Translations under genes and position numbers: made by a program
Origin: Micromonospora phytophila
GTDB taxonomy: Bacteria; Actinomycetota; Actinomycetes; Mycobacteriales; Micromonosporaceae
Assembly (NCBI RefSeq): GCF_023656545.1
Contig: NZ_JAMOKF010000005.1
Span: forward strand, 1-64,000
DNA: 64,000 nucleotides
Direction of reading: 5' to 3'
Notes under the pieces: model-generated
Told to the model about the DNA's origin: nothing
Databases searched by the model: none
What the model saw: the letters and a program-made list of their open reading frames with translations, nothing else
Shown here: piece by piece, positions 16,897 through 26,030 of the stretch
How positions within the stretch are numbered: the first letter of the stretch is position 1
Layout of the letters: each line of letters begins with the position of its first letter

Positions 16897-18786
16897 TCAG
16901 CCGCCGGTGGCGGTTCCGTCCCTACGGGGGTCCGCCGCGCCGAAGAGTTGCTTTCCTCGAATCTCGATCGCGGTGAGACCGCTGTCCAGTGCGATGAGTC
17001 TGGGGCACGGGTGTCTGCGCTCGATCAGGTTGGGCATGCGGAGTGCGATCCGCCTGTCCGCCTCGATTTCCGACGGCGCATCCCGTTTTCCGTCACAGTC
17101 CCGGGTGATGTCCTGCCCGCTGTAATGGCCCTGGTTGATGGCTTCCGCAGGGGTCATGCCGTCGACGACCACCCCCACGATGGTCTGGACCACGTAGTCA
17201 GGGATGTGTGAGCCTCCGGCAGCACCCACCACGAGCCTCAGTTTCTCGCCTTCGCTGTCGAGCACGAGGGTCGGCGCCATGGAGGCGGTGGGTCGCTTCC
17301 CCGGCTGCATGACGTTCACCGGCTTGCCCGGCGAGACCGACGCCGTGTCCGTGAAGTTGTTCAGCGCGTTGTTGAGGATCATGCCCTGCGCTTCGAGGTG
17401 CGAACCGAAGTGGGTGTTGATGGTGGTGGTCATGGAGACGGCGTTGCCGTCGGCGTCCACGATGCTCACGTTGCTCGTCGGGTCACCGACGTCCACCGTG
17501 GCGGGTTCTTCCTCGACCGCTGGAGCGGGTGGGAGAACTCCCGGCGGGTCCCCTGGGGCGACCGGTCGGATCGCCCGGTCGCGGGAGAACAGGGAGAAGC
17601 GCCGGTCGAGATACTGGCCGTCGAGCAGCCCGTCCACCGGCACGCCATGATAAGCCGGGTCACCGATGTAGGCGCGACGGTCGAGGTTCGCCAGGCGGCT
17701 GGCCTCGACCGAGAGATGGACCCGGTCGGCCGAGCCCGGGTCCGTCCTTCCCACCTGCCCGCGTTCGAGCAGGCCGAGCATCTCCAGGACGCTCACTCCG
17801 CCGAACGCCGCCGGCGGCGAGCTGCATATCACCACGTCGAACGCCTTCCGGCAGATTTCGGTGCGCTCCACCGTGTTGTAGTCGGCGAAGTCCTGCGGGG
17901 TCATCAGGCTGGGAATCACCACCGGGCCCGCGGTGTTGCCTTTGAGCTTGATCGGCCCCTTTGCCGCATGCTGCACGATTGCCGGGGCAATCTTGCCCGT
18001 GGGGTTGTAGAACTCGTCCGCGCCCTTGTCCCGCACCTGCCGCAGCACCTCGGCGATGTCCGGGTTGTAGATCCTGGTTCCCACCGGCTTCGGCTCGTCG
18101 CCGTTGCAGTAACGGGGGCGCAGATCGGGATAGTTGCAACGCTTGCGTCCGTTGAAGCGCTCCTCGAAGCCATCGTGCAGGTTCGGTGACATCGGAAAGC
18201 CATCCGCGGCCAACCTGATGGCGTCGTCGAACAGCTGATCCCACGGGAGGGTGCCGTACAACTCGTGCACGTCGGCGAGCACGCGCAGCGTGCCCGGAAC
18301 ACCGACTGCGCGTCCGGTCGTCGACGCGGCGGTCGGGAAGCGATCGGTCCTGAGGTCCCTACGCTCCTGCTCCGTCGGAGTCCTCAGGTTCTCGGTCACG
18401 TTCTCCGGCGCTCTGGCCATGCCGTCGAAGAACCGCATCCTGCGGTCATCATGATCCCAATGGTTGATCAGTGTGCCGCCGGCCAGTCCGGAGGCGTGTG
18501 GCTCCACGACGGCCAGGACCGCCTGAACGGCTACGGCGGCATCCGCGGCCCGGCCTCCCTTGGCGATGATCTTACAACCGGCCTCGGTCGCGAGGGTGTG
18601 GGCGGACGCCACCATGAACCTTTCCGCGATGGCATCCTTCTCCCGACCGCTCTTGCTTCTCGGGTCCTTCATGCAGGCGTCGGCGGGCGCAGCAACCGAA
18701 TGTGCGACGGGTGCTGTCGCCACGGCGGAGATACTCAGCGCCGTCGCCAGCGCGGGAATCACGTAGCGCACCGTGCGTGCGGACAT
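16897..18786 (-). CDS. Gamma-glutamyltransferase, CapD-like
   Basis: A 629-residue exported Ntn-hydrolase. The start at 18786 follows GAAAGG and opens a signal peptide (about 1-33). The family expects self-cleavage before a conserved Thr; PTSNVSIVDADG places it at Thr437, giving a large and a small subunit. GLAGGTLINHW and the late GAAGGSHIPDYV loop fit GGT, but the usual TTH after the cleavage point is TSN here. Its place beside pgsBC suggests a CapD/PgsD-like job: cutting poly-gamma-glutamate or transferring it to the wall. Glutathione-type turnover is the alternative. It has its own terminator, so it is a neighbour of the pgsBC operon and not a member of it. Confidence 0.88.
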   Translation of the reverse strand: MSARTVRYVIPALATALSISAVATAPVAHSVAAPADACMKDPRSKSGREKDAIAERFMVASAHTLATEAGCKIIAKGGRAADAAVAVQAVLAVVEPHASGLAGGTLINHWDHDDRRMRFFDGMARAPENVTENLRTPTEQERRDLRTDRFPTAASTTGRAVGVPGTLRVLADVHELYGTLPWDQLFDDAIRLAADGFPMSPNLHDGFEERFNGRKRCNYPDLRPRYCNGDEPKPVGTRIYNPDIAEVLRQVRDKGADEFYNPTGKIAPAIVQHAAKGPIKLKGNTAGPVVIPSLMTPQDFADYNTVERTEICRKAFDVVICSSPPAAFGGVSVLEMLGLLERGQVGRTDPGSADRVHLSVEASRLANLDRRAYIGDPAYHGVPVDGLLDGQYLDRRFSLFSRDRAIRPVAPGDPPGVLPPAPAVEEEPATVDVGDPTSNVSIVDADGNAVSMTTTINTHFGSHLEAQGMILNNALNNFTDTASVSPGKPVNVMQPGKRPTASMAPTLVLDSEGEKLRLVVGAAGGSHIPDYVVQTIVGVVVDGMTPAEAINQGHYSGQDITRDCDGKRDAPSEIEADRRIALRMPNLIERRHPCPRLIALDSGLTAIEIRGKQLFGAADPRRDGTATGG

Positions 18787-19602
18787 ATGGCAACCTTTCA
18801 AGATCTGCCCTGGGACGGGTACCACGGTGACCGTCACGAAGGTCCGTAACCCGAATTCGTGTCCCTGTTCCCGGATCTGTCGTCCGCCCTGTCGACATCG
18901 CTCCGAAGACGTCGTTCGAGAGGACTTCGACCGAAGCAGCCTGCTCGCGCCCGTACGCGATGGTCGGCTCACCGGCGACCAGCAGGAGCTGTAGGGGCAT
19001 CATCGGTTTCGGCTGGGTGACGGCGCAGGGCATCGCGGGAAGTCGTGGTTTCCGGGACCCAGGTGGCGGCAGGGGAAGTCCGGTATGGGGGAACGCGGCG
19101 ACCAAAGCCTTCGCAACGAACGCTGTCCCATTCCAGTGGACCGGTCAGCCCAGCCGAGAGGCATCCAGCGAAGGTGCCGACGGACGTCGAGGCAGTTCGC
19201 ACAACGAGGAGGACGGTCAATCCTCGACGTTCGTATCCGTTCGACTGAGAATTGCTGCGCCACGCTCTCCATCGCCGGCCTCCTGCCTGCCGACTGAAGG
19301 CGGCGGTGGATCAGGCCTGCCCGTGCACGGGTTTAGCGCTTGGCTCCCCGGGCAGACGACATCTTGGCCGACTGGCAAGAGGTGTCGTCCGTGTCTGGCC
19401 TCCGCAGGGCCGAGAACGCACCAGCCTGCGTTCCGGGCGCAATCCAACCCGAGGAAAGTTCACTCCGTGTTAGCGTCGGCAGGGGCAGGATCTTGGGATG
19501 TGGGCACCTCTGCGCGAACACATCAGGCGTAATGCCGACGACAGATGGCCGGGCGTCACATCCGTCCGGCAACCCGCGCGACATCCACCCTGAGGAGCAA
19601 TC
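18787..19602. other. Intergenic region between ggt and the DUF6230 gene
   Basis: About 816 bases between divergently read genes. No convincing coding region or structured RNA was recognised; the open frames crossing it have low-complexity Arg/Pro-rich content. It must hold promoters for both flanking genes. Confidence 0.5.
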
Positions 19603-20211
19603 GTGCAGGAATGGTTGGGCAAGGGGCACACCCGGTGGCGGCGGTTCGCCGCGATGCTGCTGCCCGCGAGCGCCGTCGCCGGCGCGATCGTCCTGGGCAT
19701 GGCCAACGGGGCGATCGCGGCCTCGTTCGCGGTGTCGGGGCAGACCTTCAAGGTCTCCGCCTCCGAGCTGCAGGGCGAGGGCTTCGTCCAGTACGGCGGA
19801 ATCGCCCAAGAGGTCGACGGCACACAGCATCCGGTGGCCGTCACGGGCATCCGCAGCGCAAAGCTCTTCGACCTCTGCCAGTCCGTGAAGACGCCAGGGG
19901 CTCCCGTCGTGCTCACCATCCGGGCGGGCGGTGGCGGCCGGCCCGCCACGGCGAGCGACCTGCTGATCGACGTGGAGTCGCTCGAGGGCGACGCCACGTT
20001 CACCAACATCAACATCGGGCAGGACGCCTCGACCCTTGAGGGCGGTCCCGACAACGCGAGGGGCGAGAGGGGGGCCTTCGGTCAGCAGGCCGACAGGGTG
20101 AACATCAGGAACCTGCGCCAGGTGGCCCGCTCCACCCAGGCAGGGACGTTCACCCTGACGGGACTGAAGCTGAAGGTCAACGTCGGCTCGGCCGCGAAGG
20201 AATGCTTCTGA
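19603..20211 (+). CDS. DUF6230 family secreted protein
   Basis: A 202-residue protein starting at GTG 19603, seven bases after GAGGAG. An N-terminal basic stretch and hydrophobic helix (MLLPASAVAGAIVLGMANG) precede an Ala-Ser boundary, so it is exported or anchored. The rest is a beta-rich domain typical of the actinobacterial DUF6230 family (starting SFAVSGQTFKVSASELQGEGFVQYG) with two Cys residues. DUF6230 genes are found beside DUF6114 genes in Streptomyces and relatives, as here. Function unknown. Confidence 0.85.
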   Translation: MQEWLGKGHTRWRRFAAMLLPASAVAGAIVLGMANGAIAASFAVSGQTFKVSASELQGEGFVQYGGIAQEVDGTQHPVAVTGIRSAKLFDLCQSVKTPGAPVVLTIRAGGGGRPATASDLLIDVESLEGDATFTNINIGQDASTLEGGPDNARGERGAFGQQADRVNIRNLRQVARSTQAGTFTLTGLKLKVNVGSAAKECF

Positions 20212-20226
20212 GCTGACCAACCACCC

Positions 20227-20251
20227 GGGCCCCGAGGGCGCCTCGGGGCCC
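20227..20251 (+). terminator. Perfect 11-bp hairpin between DUF6230 and DUF6114 genes
   Basis: GGGCCCCGAGG (20227-20237) pairs with CCTCGGGGCCC (20241-20251) across a GCG loop, 16 nt after the DUF6230 stop and 34 nt before the next start. It may attenuate transcription or protect the upstream message, giving more of the first protein than of the next two. Confidence 0.6.
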
Positions 20252-20284
20252 CTGCCCTCCACTCGTCATCCGCCAGGAGGATGC

Positions 20285-20905
20285 GTGACAGCCGCCGAAC
20301 CGCAAAACGCCCGCTCTGGGCGGCTCCGTCAGGCACGGAGCGGCTTCCGCCGCTGGCGGTGGACCCGACCATTCTGGGGAGGGCTGCTCACCGCACTGGC
20401 CGGCCTCGAGATCTTCGGCACCACCCAGATGTCGCTCGCTGGTCTCTCCTTCCAGAGCGGGCCGACCGGTTTCCTCTCCTGGTTGGTCCCCGCCATCCTG
20501 GTGACCTGCGGGCTGCTGATGTGGTTCAAGCCGCAGCACCGGATGCTCTACGCCGTGGTCGCCGCGGTGACCACGCTCTTCTCACTGATCGGGGTCAACC
20601 TCGGCGGCTTTTTCGTCGGTCTGATACTCGGCCTGGTGGGCAGCGCCCTGGGCGCCGGTTGGGTGCCGGCCCCCGACCCCACCACCGCGCCGAATGAAGA
20701 ACCGGCAGGCGACAGGACGACGCACGAGTCGACCGGGGACGGGGCGGAGCCGGAAGAGTCACCCGGCCACCGGGCGGTGCTGAGTGAGTCGCCGGACGAG
20801 GCGACGATGCGGAACGAGCCGAGGGCCGGGGCGGAGCCTGACCTACCGACCGCCGGCCCGGGCCGGGGTCGGAGCGGGACCAGCCGGCCCTCGTCGACGA
20901 GCTGA
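20285..20905 (+). CDS. DUF6114 family membrane protein
   Basis: A 206-residue membrane protein with a GTG start six bases after AGGAGG. Three or four hydrophobic helices occupy about residues 35-125 (GGLLTALAGLEIFG, FLSWLVPAILVTCGLLMWF, MLYAVVAAVTTLFSLIGVNLGGFFVGLILGL shown as separate segments), matching DUF6114. The C-terminal 75 residues are Glu/Pro-rich and probably disordered in the cytoplasm. Its stop overlaps the next start as TGATG. The family is a standard partner of DUF6230; biochemical function unknown. Confidence 0.82.
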   Translation: MTAAEPQNARSGRLRQARSGFRRWRWTRPFWGGLLTALAGLEIFGTTQMSLAGLSFQSGPTGFLSWLVPAILVTCGLLMWFKPQHRMLYAVVAAVTTLFSLIGVNLGGFFVGLILGLVGSALGAGWVPAPDPTTAPNEEPAGDRTTHESTGDGAEPEESPGHRAVLSESPDEATMRNEPRAGAEPDLPTAGPGRGRSGTSRPSSTS

Positions 20906-21927
20906 TGTCGGGCCGGGACGGCAGCCGTCCGCGCCTCGTCCTTCGGGCACCGAGCATCGACGAGGACCCGAGCGGGTCAGGGACGTTTCGGCGAACCGGG
21001 GGGCCGGAGGCGGAGCCGGCGACGCCCCGGAAGTCACACTCCCAGAAATTCCTGGCGCTGCTCGCGCTGCTCGGCCTCTCCGCCCCCGTGGCGCCCGTCG
21101 CGCTCAGCCCGGCGCGGGCATCCGTCCTGCCCACCACGGCACGGGACGGACCTACCTGCCCGACCCCGCCGGCACCGGGCAGCACGCCGCAGGAGAGCCC
21201 ACCCACGTCGGCCGGCCCGAACGGAACGGCCTCGGCCGGCCCGATCGGATACGCCGGGGCGCGCGACGGCCACCAGGTCACCCGTGACGGGACCGGCGAC
21301 TCGTACGGCGGGGACCACCATCACGAGGACAAGGCCGCGGTGCCGTGGAGGTCTTCGTTCACGCCCCTCCCCCGGCTCTCCCCGAACGTGCTGACCAGCC
21401 TTGCACCGATGGCGTTCCGGGTCGACTGCGGCCAACCCAAGCCGTCGCCGAACGCCACCCCGGGCGTCGGTGCCGGGAAGGCGTTGCCGCGGATCAGCGC
21501 CGATCCGGGGCAGCCGGCGGTCGCGGCGACCCCGTCGAAGCTGATCGGCTCCAAGGTGACCATGACGAGGTTCCGGTTGGAAGGCATCGTCGAACTGCCC
21601 ACCGCCGACGGCACCGTCACGGCGTTGAAGTTCAGCATGGACCAGGCCGTGACCGAGGATTTCACGCTGGGCACGCCCGGCCCGTCCGGTCGGACCACTC
21701 GGTTCGCCACCGACCGACTGACGGTGAGCGGCCGCGTCGCCTTCTACGCCACCCGTTTCGTCGGCCGGCTGCCCGGCGTCAAGATCACCGTAGCTCCCGA
21801 CCTGCCGCTGCCTGACGGCATCCCGATCATGTTGCCGAGCTCCGTCACCTTCACCGACCCGGCCATCGACCTGGCCTTCGTGAAGAGCGACACGCTGACC
21901 TCCGGACCGGTGCTGACCGTCGACTGA
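20905..21927 (+). CDS. Secreted hypothetical protein of the DUF6230/DUF6114 unit
   Basis: A 340-residue protein coupled by TGATG to the DUF6114 gene. It has an unusually long N-terminal cytoplasmic part (about 45 residues), a hydrophobic signal or anchor (FLALLALLGLSAPVAPVAL), a Pro/Gly-rich linker, and a C-terminal beta-rich domain (about 200-340) starting near SKVTMTRFRLEGIVELPTAD. That domain resembles the DUF6230 partner in composition, so the two may fold alike or interact. No catalytic motif is evident. Confidence 0.75.
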   Translation: MSGRDGSRPRLVLRAPSIDEDPSGSGTFRRTGGPEAEPATPRKSHSQKFLALLALLGLSAPVAPVALSPARASVLPTTARDGPTCPTPPAPGSTPQESPPTSAGPNGTASAGPIGYAGARDGHQVTRDGTGDSYGGDHHHEDKAAVPWRSSFTPLPRLSPNVLTSLAPMAFRVDCGQPKPSPNATPGVGAGKALPRISADPGQPAVAATPSKLIGSKVTMTRFRLEGIVELPTADGTVTALKFSMDQAVTEDFTLGTPGPSGRTTRFATDRLTVSGRVAFYATRFVGRLPGVKITVAPDLPLPDGIPIMLPSSVTFTDPAIDLAFVKSDTLTSGPVLTVD

Positions 21928-22016
21928 ACTCGTCCGCCACCACAGCCCCAGCCGATCACCGCCGTCGCTCTGGGCCGACGGAACCCGCGTGGACGGCTTG
22001 TCGGCTATCGCGGCCT

Positions 22017-23294
22017 ATGCTTCGGCGCGTGAACGAGAAACGGTGGAGTGGCGTGGACCTGGGCAACGTGCTGCGCGCTGTCGAGGACGCCGCCCCGGTC
22101 GACGCGCTGGATGCGGTGACCCGAGGCATCGGCGTCAACCTCGGGGCGCGGTGGGTGTCGTTCCTCGTCGCGGACATGAGCGGCCGGGCTCTCGTTCGGC
22201 TGGCCCACGACGTTCCCTTCGGGGACCGGCCCGGAAGGCGCCGGCAGGACGACGACGTGGCCACCGTGCTGCCCTTCGACGGCGGGCCACAGGAACAGGC
22301 GCTGCGCTCCCAGCGCGTGCAGGTCGATTCGAGTGGGGACGATCACGTGGTGATGGCGCCCGTCACGCAACGGGGCGAGGCCATCGGACTGTTGGAGGTC
22401 TCCTTACCGGTCGAGCCGGACGACGATGCGCTGGCCGAGATCTCCCGGGCCGCGCACGCGCTGGCGTTCGTGGTGATCGCCGCCCGGCGGCACACCGACC
22501 TCTTCGAATGGGGTCAGCGAACCACCCCGTTCAGCCTCCCAGCGGAGATCCAGCGCCGACTCCTACCCTCCTCGTTCACCTGCGAAGCCGGCTCGTTCAC
22601 GCTCTCGGCGTGGCTGGAGCCGGCGGCCAGCATCGGCGGAGACACCTTCGACTACAGCCTGGCGCGCAACCTGCTGCACCTGAGCATCACCGACGCGGTG
22701 GGCCACGGCGTGCACAGCGCCCTGACCGCGACGCTCTGCGTCGGCAGCCTGCGCCACACCCGCCGCCGCGGTGCCACCCTGCTTGACCAGGCCCGGGCCG
22801 CGAACTCGGCGCTGGTCGAGAACCCGCCCGGAGGGTTCACCTTCGCCACCGGACTTCTCGGCCGGCTCGATCTGCGCACCGGCGTGCTGGCCATGGTCAA
22901 CGCCGGCCACCCCACCCCACTGCTGGTGCGCGACGGGACCGTCCGGCCCGTCGCGCTACCGGTCGACCCGCCGTTCGGCGTACTGCGCCAGGGGACCTAC
23001 CGCACAACGGACGTCCCGCTGCGCCCCGGCGATCGGCTCATCCTGCTCACCGACGGCATGCTGGAACGCGGCGCCGCCCGCCTCGACCTGCCCACACGAA
23101 TGCCGGGCCTCACCGACCTGCATCCAAGGGAGGTCGTCCGCCGACTCGGCGACGCCATCCTCGACGTCGCCGGCCCCACCCTGCCCGACGACGCCTGCAT
23201 GCTCGTCCTCGACTGGCACGGCGACCACGGCGACAATCGCTCCACCACGGGCGGCGCCGACCCCCAACGAGCGAGTGCCCTGGGAACGGCTTGA
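22017..23294 (+). CDS. SpoIIE-type PP2C phosphatase with N-terminal GAF-like domain
   Basis: A 425-residue putative serine/threonine phosphatase. Residues about 30-170 resemble a GAF sensor domain; residues about 195-400 carry the SpoIIE/RsbU phosphatase signatures GGDTFDY, DAVGHGVHSAL, NAGHPTPLLV, TDGMLE and PDDACMLVL, including the metal-binding Asp residues. Such proteins dephosphorylate anti-sigma-factor antagonists and thus release stress sigma factors. No antagonist or anti-sigma gene adjoins it. The start is uncertain: ATG 22017 or GTG 22029, neither with a clear ribosome site. It converges with the HEAT-repeat gene. Confidence 0.88.
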   Translation: MLRRVNEKRWSGVDLGNVLRAVEDAAPVDALDAVTRGIGVNLGARWVSFLVADMSGRALVRLAHDVPFGDRPGRRRQDDDVATVLPFDGGPQEQALRSQRVQVDSSGDDHVVMAPVTQRGEAIGLLEVSLPVEPDDDALAEISRAAHALAFVVIAARRHTDLFEWGQRTTPFSLPAEIQRRLLPSSFTCEAGSFTLSAWLEPAASIGGDTFDYSLARNLLHLSITDAVGHGVHSALTATLCVGSLRHTRRRGATLLDQARAANSALVENPPGGFTFATGLLGRLDLRTGVLAMVNAGHPTPLLVRDGTVRPVALPVDPPFGVLRQGTYRTTDVPLRPGDRLILLTDGMLERGAARLDLPTRMPGLTDLHPREVVRRLGDAILDVAGPTLPDDACMLVLDWHGDHGDNRSTTGGADPQRASALGTA

Positions 23295-23356
23295 GGCCAA
23301 CACGCGATTCGGCCAGTCGGACCGGCGCGAAGCACCGACAGCGCCGCCCGCCGGCC

Positions 23357-24265
23357 TCAGCGCGCGGCGCCGCCCGGTCGACCTGGGCCGGTCCCGGAGC
23401 GCCGGTGCCCGACGCGTGGAGCCCGTACCACCGGGGATTTGCCCGACCCCGGGCGGAAATCCCGCGCCGCAGCGGCCACCGTTTCGTCGGGATCGCGACC
23501 GAGGGCCTCCCGGATGTGCGGCGGGATCAGCTCGGATGTGGCCATCGCCAGTCGGACCTGCACCGAACGGTCGTCAACCAGGCGTTCCAGATCCGCCTCG
23601 TCCAGCTCGACCGCGCGAACCAGCGCGCAACGGACGTCGACCACCGGGTCCTGGGCAAGCGCGCTGCGCTGCTCGGCGGTGGTCCGCGGGTTGCGGGCGA
23701 GCCCCTTACGTACGCGTGCGGTGCGGTCGGCCATCAAGGCGGTGATCACATCGGGGTCGTGGGTGTGGGTGGCGAGTCGTTCCCGCACCTCGGGTGAGAC
23801 GTCGTCGATCAGCCTGGCGGCCAGCTCGGGCTCCAACTCCCGCATCTCCGCGAGGAGACCACGAAGCTCCTTGTCGGATGCCTCCGACATCACCCGGCGA
23901 ACCGACTCGTCGCAGGCCGGGTTGCCGGCGACCGCCCAGCGGACCCACCGGTCGTCGTCCTTGACCAGACGCAGGAGATTGCCGACCGAGGCCGAAGGGT
24001 TTCTCGCCACGGCCTCCCGGACCTGACGATCATGGTCCCGGGTCAGCGGTCGCAGTGCCTGCGCGGGTGCGTCGGTGCGGTCGGCGACCACCTTGCGGAC
24101 CACGGCCGACGGGTCGGACGCCAGATCGATGAGGGTCATCTGTGGCGTTGCGGGGTCCAACGCCGAGGCGAGCCGCGCGTCCTCGCTGCCATCGGCCGCA
24201 CGGTGCGCGGTGTTACCTGACCCGCTGTGACTGTCGGGCCCACCGACGTCCTGCTGCTTCCCCAT
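23357..24265 (-). CDS. HEAT/leucine-rich-variant repeat protein
   Basis: A 302-residue protein built of short helical repeats. About nine repeats of 23-24 residues occupy residues 40-275, with the recurring pattern DPSAVVRKVVADR, DRQVREAVARNPS, DDRWVRWAVAGNP, SPEVRERLATHTHDP, TARVRKGLARNPR and DVRCALVRA. This matches the LRV/HEAT alpha-solenoid family, which normally acts as a protein-binding scaffold. The first 30 residues are polar and the C-terminus is Arg/Gly/Pro-rich; both are likely disordered. No membrane segment or enzyme motif is seen, and the partner is unknown. Confidence 0.8.
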   Translation of the reverse strand: MGKQQDVGGPDSHSGSGNTAHRAADGSEDARLASALDPATPQMTLIDLASDPSAVVRKVVADRTDAPAQALRPLTRDHDRQVREAVARNPSASVGNLLRLVKDDDRWVRWAVAGNPACDESVRRVMSEASDKELRGLLAEMRELEPELAARLIDDVSPEVRERLATHTHDPDVITALMADRTARVRKGLARNPRTTAEQRSALAQDPVVDVRCALVRAVELDEADLERLVDDRSVQVRLAMATSELIPPHIREALGRDPDETVAAAARDFRPGSGKSPVVRAPRVGHRRSGTGPGRPGGAAR

Positions 24266-24704
24266 GGCGCAATCATGTCACGGGCTGACTGGGGGCAGCG
24301 CCAGCCTCCGCCCGCTTCCCAGCTCGTGATGGTCGTTGCCGGCGTGGTCCACAAATCGGGCCGTGCCGCCGTCGTTCCGTCGTCCTCGCGGCGCACGTGG
24401 CGTCCGACTCTCGTTGATCGCCTGCCTCGCCGTGCCTGGCGCGGTCGCGGCGCTCGCCAGCCTCTTCGCCTGGCCGGAGTGGGTGCCTGTCGTTGCGGTG
24501 GTCGTTGCGGTGGTGGCAACCAGCCAACCCTTTCCAGGATCACCTGTCATGCGTGTGCTGGGACGGATCTGTCAAGCATGTGCTGGGACCAGGCATCGTC
24601 GGGCCGGAAGTTCCCTGCCTGCCCGAGGCAACCTCAGCGGCACACCGGCGAGTCATCGACGGCGGCGTGCGGCATCATCCGCCTCTGATCGGGAAGAGCC
24701 GACC
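24266..24704. other. Intergenic region with a hydrophobic open frame
   Basis: A plus-strand frame in this stretch is continuous with the downstream capA gene and encodes a hydrophobic part (LSLIACLAVPGAVAALASLF and WVPVVAVVVAVVATS at about 24400-24530). It could be a small membrane protein remnant or a chance frame. An 11-bp direct repeat, TGTGCTGGGAC, occurs twice near 24550-24590. No ribosome site supports a start here. Confidence 0.4.
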
Positions 24705-25850
24705 GTGCGCCTTTCCGTCATCCGCCTCCTGCTCGTCGCCGCGCTGGCCGCCGCACCCCCCGCTGTCTGGGCAGCCCGCGAAGAAATCCTCCGCGACCGG
24801 TTGGTCGGCACCTCCGCGTCGGCGGCCCCGGGGGGCGGCCGGCAGGTCACCGTCCTCGGCTCCGGCGACATCCTGGTGCACCCACCCACCTGGCAGCAGG
24901 CCCACGCCGACGCGGTCAAGACCGGGCGGCCCGGCTACGACTTCGACCCGATATTCGCCCCCATCCGACCCGCGGTCGAGTCCGCTGACCTGGCCATCTG
25001 CCACCTGGAGGCGCCCATCGGTCCCGGTGCGCCGGCGGACTTCCCCCGTTTCCGTGCCCCCACCGACCTGGCACCGGCCATCAAGACCGCCGGCTACGAC
25101 ACCTGTTCGACGGCCAGCAACCATTCCCTCGACCAGGGCGAGCAGGGCGTCTACGCCAACCTTGACGCGCTCGACGCAGCTGGGCTGAGTCACACCGGCA
25201 CCTTCCGCAGCAGCGCCGCACAGGCCACCCCCACCATCTACCGGGTGAAGGGCGTCAAGATCGGGCACCTGTCCTGGACCATGCACTTCAACGGCCAGAC
25301 GCCGCCGCCGGACAAACCGTGGCTGGCCAATCGCATCGACGTGCCCGCCATCAAGAAGGCCGCCGCAGCGACCCGCAAGGCCGGTGCGCAGATCATCGTC
25401 CTGTCCGCTCATTGGGGCACCGAAATGGTCCACACCCCCGACGGGAAGCAGGTGCACTGGGCCAAGGAATTGATCGCCGACCCGAACATCGACCTGATCA
25501 TCGGCCACCACGCCCACGTTGTGCAGCCCTTCGAGAAGGTCGGCGGCAAATGGATCGCCTACGGCGTCGGCAACACCCTCGCCCGTCACGACTTCCCCAA
25601 GGACGCCAACCGCGAAGGCGTCCTGGCCAAGTTCACCTTCACCGAACAGTCCAACCGCCAATGGACCGTCACCCGAGCGGAGGCAATTCCCATCTGGCTG
25701 TCCCTCAAGCCCACCATCCGGGTCCTCGACCTCGCCCGGCTCCCGACCGTCGACCGGCGGCGAGAGACGTACCGGGCGGCCCTGGACCGGATCAGCGGCT
25801 ACCTCGACGCCCGCGGGGGCATCAATGACGGCCTGCACATCGTCCGCTGA
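24705..25850 (+). CDS. CapA/PgsA-like metallophosphatase-fold protein
   Basis: A 381-residue CapA-family protein from GTG 24705, preceded by GGAAGAG and opening a signal or anchor helix (VIRLLLVAALAAAPPAVWA). Metallophosphatase-fold motifs are present in order: GSGDILVH, CHLEAPIG, ASNHSLDQGEQG, LSAHWGTE and GHHAHVVQPFEKV. CapA/PgsA is the third component of poly-gamma-glutamate synthases and is needed for export or assembly. Here it is stand-alone, on the opposite strand and about 8 kb from ggt and 12 kb from pgsBC. It may serve that machinery or be an independent CapA-like enzyme. Confidence 0.87.
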   Translation: MRLSVIRLLLVAALAAAPPAVWAAREEILRDRLVGTSASAAPGGGRQVTVLGSGDILVHPPTWQQAHADAVKTGRPGYDFDPIFAPIRPAVESADLAICHLEAPIGPGAPADFPRFRAPTDLAPAIKTAGYDTCSTASNHSLDQGEQGVYANLDALDAAGLSHTGTFRSSAAQATPTIYRVKGVKIGHLSWTMHFNGQTPPPDKPWLANRIDVPAIKKAAAATRKAGAQIIVLSAHWGTEMVHTPDGKQVHWAKELIADPNIDLIIGHHAHVVQPFEKVGGKWIAYGVGNTLARHDFPKDANREGVLAKFTFTEQSNRQWTVTRAEAIPIWLSLKPTIRVLDLARLPTVDRRRETYRAALDRISGYLDARGGINDGLHIVR

Positions 25851-26030
25851 CGCCACATGCGTGAAGGTTCTCGTAAACCGCGTCCATCTGGGAGCATTTT
25901 GACCGCGCCTCGGGCTGCCGCGGCCAACCGTTGCGGGCCTACCGGTGCCGGGGACGCCGCAGTGCTAACCGGCGCCGCCTCCCGGTGGATGCCGGGCTCC
26001 AATCGATGGCATCCCTGATGATTCGAGGGC

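Noticed and set aside
24336-24704. N-terminal extension of the CapA protein
   Set aside because: The frame is open, but the good ribosome site and signal peptide at 24705 mark the real start; the upstream hydrophobic part is only noted as a possible remnant.
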